Assembly (NCBI GenBank): GCA_041688385.1
Contig: JBDNIH010000153.1
Span: forward strand, 1-36,768
Reading direction: 5' to 3'
From: UBA7662 sp041688385
GTDB taxonomy: Bacteria > Bacteroidota > Bacteroidia > UBA7662
Length of the DNA: 36,768 bases
Numbering within the stretch: the first letter of the stretch is position 1; every line of letters starts with the position of its first letter. Below, piece after piece: positions 34,091 through 36,768 of the stretch. Both the position numbers and the translations under genes were made by a program. Under the pieces are notes generated by a model, which searched no databases, was not told the origin of the DNA, and saw nothing but the letters and a program-made list of their open reading frames with translations.

Positions 34091-34276
34091 TTACATAGCT
34101 GGAGTCTCAGCAGCAGTTGTGTCAGCAGGAGCTTCTTCAACAGCAGGAGCTTCTTCCATTGGAGCCTCTTCAATAGGAGCTTCCATGGTGTTTTCTTCAG
34201 TAGCTTCTTCAGCGTTTCCACAAGCAACAGCGAACAATGCGCCAGCTACGAGGAGGAGAGCAAATAATTTTTTCAT
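34091..34276 (-). CDS. Small acidic repeat lipoprotein
   Basis: This 61-residue precursor has a signal peptide MKKLFALLLVAGALFAVAC with a lipobox at Cys19. The mature part of about 42 residues is strongly acidic and repetitive: (M/V)EEAP or EEAP occurs several times, then ADTTAAETP. It has no basic residues after the leader. It has its own terminator and a nearly ideal promoter, so it may be well expressed. The function is unknown; similar Glu/Ala/Pro-rich tails occur in many Bacteroidota lipoproteins of no known role. Confidence 0.8.
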   Translation of the reverse strand: MKKLFALLLVAGALFAVACGNAEEATEENTMEAPIEEAPMEEAPAVEEAPADTTAAETPAM

Positions 34277-34297
34277 GGTGTCTTTTTTTTAACGCCA

Positions 34298-34328
34298 CAA
34301 ATCTACGCAGAGAATCAGCACTTGCAAA
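34298..34328 (-). promoter_or_regulatory. Bacteroidota promoter of the acidic lipoprotein gene
   Basis: On the minus strand TTTG (34328-34325) is followed after 19 bases by TAGATTTG (34305-34298), matching TTTG-N19/20-TAnnTTTG. The ATG at 34276 lies 21 bases downstream of the -7 box. Confidence 0.8.
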
Positions 34329-34432
34329 AATTATTTTATTAACACTTAAATAAGTCAAAGCGCTGAATTATAGCGCGTTGGTGTGGATATCTCGAAATCA
34401 CTTCAAATCTCTCGTGAAAAAAAAGCCTCGCT

Positions 34433-35737
34433 TTACTTTTCCCGGAAAAATATATTGATCGGAACACCCGTAAAATCGAAGTTTTCCCGGAGCTTATTTT
34501 CCAGATAACGTTTGTAAGATTCACGAATATACTGGGGCAGATTACAGAAAAAAACGAAAGTGGGTGTAGCAATTTTGATTTGCGTACAATACTTAATGCG
34601 GATGTATTTGCCCTTCCATGCTGGTGGCGGATAATTCTCAATCACCTGCAGCATTATTTCGTTCAGCTGACTGGTCTTAATCTTTTTACTGCGATTGTCG
34701 TAAACCTCCAAAGCAGTCTCCACTGCTTTCATGATACGCTGTTTTTCGGTGGCCGAAGTAAATACTATCGGTACATCAACGAAAGGAGCAATTTTCTCTT
34801 TGATCTTATCTTCAAAAACTTTGGTGGTTTTGTGATCTTTTTCAATGGCATCCCATTTATTCACCACAACGACTATCCCCTTCATGTTTTTTTCGGCGAG
34901 ATGGAAAATGGCCAAGTCCTGGGCTTGAATGCCTTCTTGTGCATCTATCATCAACATAACCACGTCGCACTCTTCGATGGCCCGGATGGTACGCATCACT
35001 GAATAAAATTCGATATCCTCATGAACACGTGCTTTTTTACGCATTCCGGCAGTATCGATGAGGTAAAAATGATGCCCGAAAGCATTGTATTCTTCCAAAA
35101 TCGTATCGCGGGTAGTGCCAGCAATTGGGGTAACAATAGTGCGTTCCTTTCCTAATAGGGCATTGAGCATGGTGCTTTTACCTACATTCGGCCGACCAAC
35201 AATAGCCACGCGCGCTAAGGCGGTGTCGTCTTCTTCAGGGGCTGGAGGTAGCGCTTTCACTACATCATCCAGTAATTCGCCCGTACCAGATCCTGATTGT
35301 GATGAAATGTTATACACTTCGCCCAAACCAAAGGCGTAAAACTCGGCCGAAGCGGCCATACGTTCGTGGTGGTCGACTTTATTCGAGATAACAAAAACAG
35401 GCTTTTTGGTCCGGCGCAGTAAATCTGCCATGGACTCATCCAAATCGGTGATGCCGGTTGTTACGTCTACCATAAAGAGAATCACATCCGCCTCCTCCAT
35501 GGCAATGTGCACCTGGCTGCGGATGGCTGCTTCGAAAATATCGTCAGAACCATGCACAAAGCCGCCGGTATCAATTACCGTAAACTTCTCTCCTATCCAC
35601 TCCGACTGGCCATAATGCCGGTCGCGGGTTACGCCCGAAAAATCATCTACGATGGCCTTGCGACTTTCGGTAAGGCGGTTAAACAAGGTACTTTTACCCA
35701 CATTTGGGCGGCCAACAATGGCGACTACACGACTCAT
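34433..35737 (-). CDS. der: Ribosome assembly GTPase Der (EngA)
   Basis: This 434-residue protein has two tandem GTPase domains and a C-terminal KH-like domain, the Der layout. Domain 1 has GRPNVGKST, DTGG and NKVD; domain 2 repeats GRPNVGKST with DTAG and NKWD. The C-terminal part (about 350-434) ends with RENFDFTGVPINIFFREK, the usual ending. Der acts in 50S ribosomal subunit maturation in the cytosol. It lies 2 bases after era on the same strand, an operon seen across Bacteroidota. Confidence 0.97.
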   Translation of the reverse strand: MSRVVAIVGRPNVGKSTLFNRLTESRKAIVDDFSGVTRDRHYGQSEWIGEKFTVIDTGGFVHGSDDIFEAAIRSQVHIAMEEADVILFMVDVTTGITDLDESMADLLRRTKKPVFVISNKVDHHERMAASAEFYAFGLGEVYNISSQSGSGTGELLDDVVKALPPAPEEDDTALARVAIVGRPNVGKSTMLNALLGKERTIVTPIAGTTRDTILEEYNAFGHHFYLIDTAGMRKKARVHEDIEFYSVMRTIRAIEECDVVMLMIDAQEGIQAQDLAIFHLAEKNMKGIVVVVNKWDAIEKDHKTTKVFEDKIKEKIAPFVDVPIVFTSATEKQRIMKAVETALEVYDNRSKKIKTSQLNEIMLQVIENYPPPAWKGKYIRIKYCTQIKIATPTFVFFCNLPQYIRESYKRYLENKLRENFDFTGVPINIFFREK

Positions 35738-35739
35738 AC

Positions 35740-36615
35740 TCAGTGATTATATCCGAAATAGCGAAGCATACGGTCGTCGTTTCGCCAGTTCTCTTTTACT
35801 TTGACAAACAAAGTCAGCATGACTTGTTTGCCGAAAAATGCCTCGAGGTCCTTGCGAGCTTCGATGCCAACTTTTTTTAAACCGGCACCCTTAGGGCCGA
35901 TAACGATGCCTTTTTGTGAGGCCCGTTCTACATATACCACTGCATTAATGCGCAGGAGTTTTTCTTCATCCTTAAAACTATCCACCTCTACCTCACAGGC
36001 GTAAGGAATTTCCTGGCGGTAGTTCATGAATATTTTTTCGCGCACGATTTCGGCAGCCAGAAAGCGTTCACTTTTATCGGTGAGCTCGTCGCTGCCATAA
36101 AAGGCTGGACCTACGGGCAACATTTGTATTATGTACCCCATCAATCCACCTATATTATGACCTTGTTCTGCGGCGATAGGTAATACCACAGCATGAGGTA
36201 CTTCTGCCTTCCATTTGGCGATAAGGGGTGCTTCCTCACCGTCGCGGAGCTGGTCTACTTTATTGAGAAGAATAATCAGCTTGGGTGCTTGAAGTATCTG
36301 TTCTTTGTACTCCTGCAGTTCGCTTTGATCTGTAACATCAATCACCCACAGTATTATATCGGCATCTTCGATGGCCGATTCTACGAATTTCATCATCGAA
36401 CGGTGAAGTCCGTACTTAGATTCAAGGTAACCAGGGGTATCAGAGAAGACAATTTGATACGCTTCTTCGCTAACGATTCCAAGTATGCGGTGACGGGTAG
36501 TTTGTGCCTTTGGGGTGACTATGGACAGTTTCTCACCTACCAACTGGTTCATGAGGGTCGACTTCCCTGCATTGGGTTTCCCCAGTATATTAACGAAGCC
36601 GGCCTTGTGTGACAT
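35740..36615 (-). CDS. era: Ribosome assembly GTPase Era
   Basis: This 291-residue protein combines an N-terminal GTPase domain (GKPNAGKST, DTPGYLESKYGLH, NKVD) with a C-terminal KH domain (VVYVERASQKGIVIGPKGAG) that binds the 3' end of 16S rRNA. It ends with the typical KENWRNDDRMLRYFGY. Era matures the 30S subunit. The frame extends to TTG 36642, but ATG 36615 (MSHKAGFVNILGKPNAG) matches the family start. It is the first gene of the era-der operon and is divergent from the tRNA gene. Confidence 0.97.
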   Translation of the reverse strand: MSHKAGFVNILGKPNAGKSTLMNQLVGEKLSIVTPKAQTTRHRILGIVSEEAYQIVFSDTPGYLESKYGLHRSMMKFVESAIEDADIILWVIDVTDQSELQEYKEQILQAPKLIILLNKVDQLRDGEEAPLIAKWKAEVPHAVVLPIAAEQGHNIGGLMGYIIQMLPVGPAFYGSDELTDKSERFLAAEIVREKIFMNYRQEIPYACEVEVDSFKDEEKLLRINAVVYVERASQKGIVIGPKGAGLKKVGIEARKDLEAFFGKQVMLTLFVKVKENWRNDDRMLRYFGYNH

Positions 36616-36630
36616 TATTTTCTCAAAAAG

Positions 36631-36662
36631 TTTGGGATGCAAAGAACGGAATTATATCTTTG
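36631..36662 (+). promoter_or_regulatory. Bacteroidota promoter of tRNA-fMet
   Basis: TTTG at 36631-36634, a 20-base spacer and TATCTTTG at 36655-36662 match the full Bacteroidota consensus TTTG-N19/20-TAnnTTTG. Transcription would begin about 10 bases before the tRNA 5' end at 36680. Confidence 0.85.
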
Positions 36663-36679
36663 CAATCCAATTCAGAGAG

Positions 36680-36752
<73 letters not shown>

Positions 36753-36768
36753 CAAAAAGTCGTCCATA

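Overview
This is a stretch of a Bacteroidota chromosome, probably from the Saprospiria or a near relative. The genus is a guess. The evidence is: a complete six-gene Alternative Complex III operon (actABCDEF); a secreted protein with a type IX secretion sorting domain; Bacteroidota gene pairs (era-der, phoH-purC, DUF6702 beside HupE, GH3 with LysE); and promoters of the Bacteroidota form TTTG-N19/20-TAnnTTTG. Most genes are housekeeping and intact. I see no transposase, integrase, phage gene, CRISPR array, toxin-antitoxin pair or defence island.

Left part (1-7800): the C-terminus of an unrecognised protein, then purN. A DUF6702 secreted protein diverges from a HupE/UreJ membrane protein, which is followed by an M1 metallopeptidase. 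A decayed VOC (glyoxalase-like) gene lies between the peptidase and the xseA-xseB-hypothetical operon. A repeat-rich intergenic region follows.

Middle (7100-20400): a translationally coupled GH3-LysE pair diverges from rfbA-galE. A frameshifted lipoprotein gene sits between galE and glyA. Next come a DUF3667 membrane protein, a STAS protein, purC and phoH (leftward), and a SAM hydrolase, an ABM-domain protein and a small lipoprotein (rightward). A 460-base stretch with a degenerate repeat cluster precedes a leftward T9SS-exported protein, which I read as a seven-bladed beta-propeller. Beside it is a cysteine-rich secreted protein whose start appears to be frameshifted.

Right part (20700-36768): the act operon (leftward) ends at a strong bidirectional terminator. 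Upstream of it lies a leftward murQ-hypothetical-ABC exporter operon. A C-terminal processing peptidase (S41) runs rightward, then a tiny acidic lipoprotein, der and era run leftward. The window ends with the initiator tRNA-fMet, preceded by a near-ideal Bacteroidota promoter.

How the genes work together: purN and purC are purine synthesis; glyA feeds one-carbon units to purN's cofactor; xseA/xseB form exonuclease VII; actA-F form the quinol:acceptor respiratory complex; murQ recycles peptidoglycan; der and era assemble ribosomes. The most unusual material is peripheral: three broken genes (one VOC, two exported proteins), several degenerate intergenic repeats, and coupled gene pairs of unknown joint function. 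I did not find a complete, convincingly novel system.
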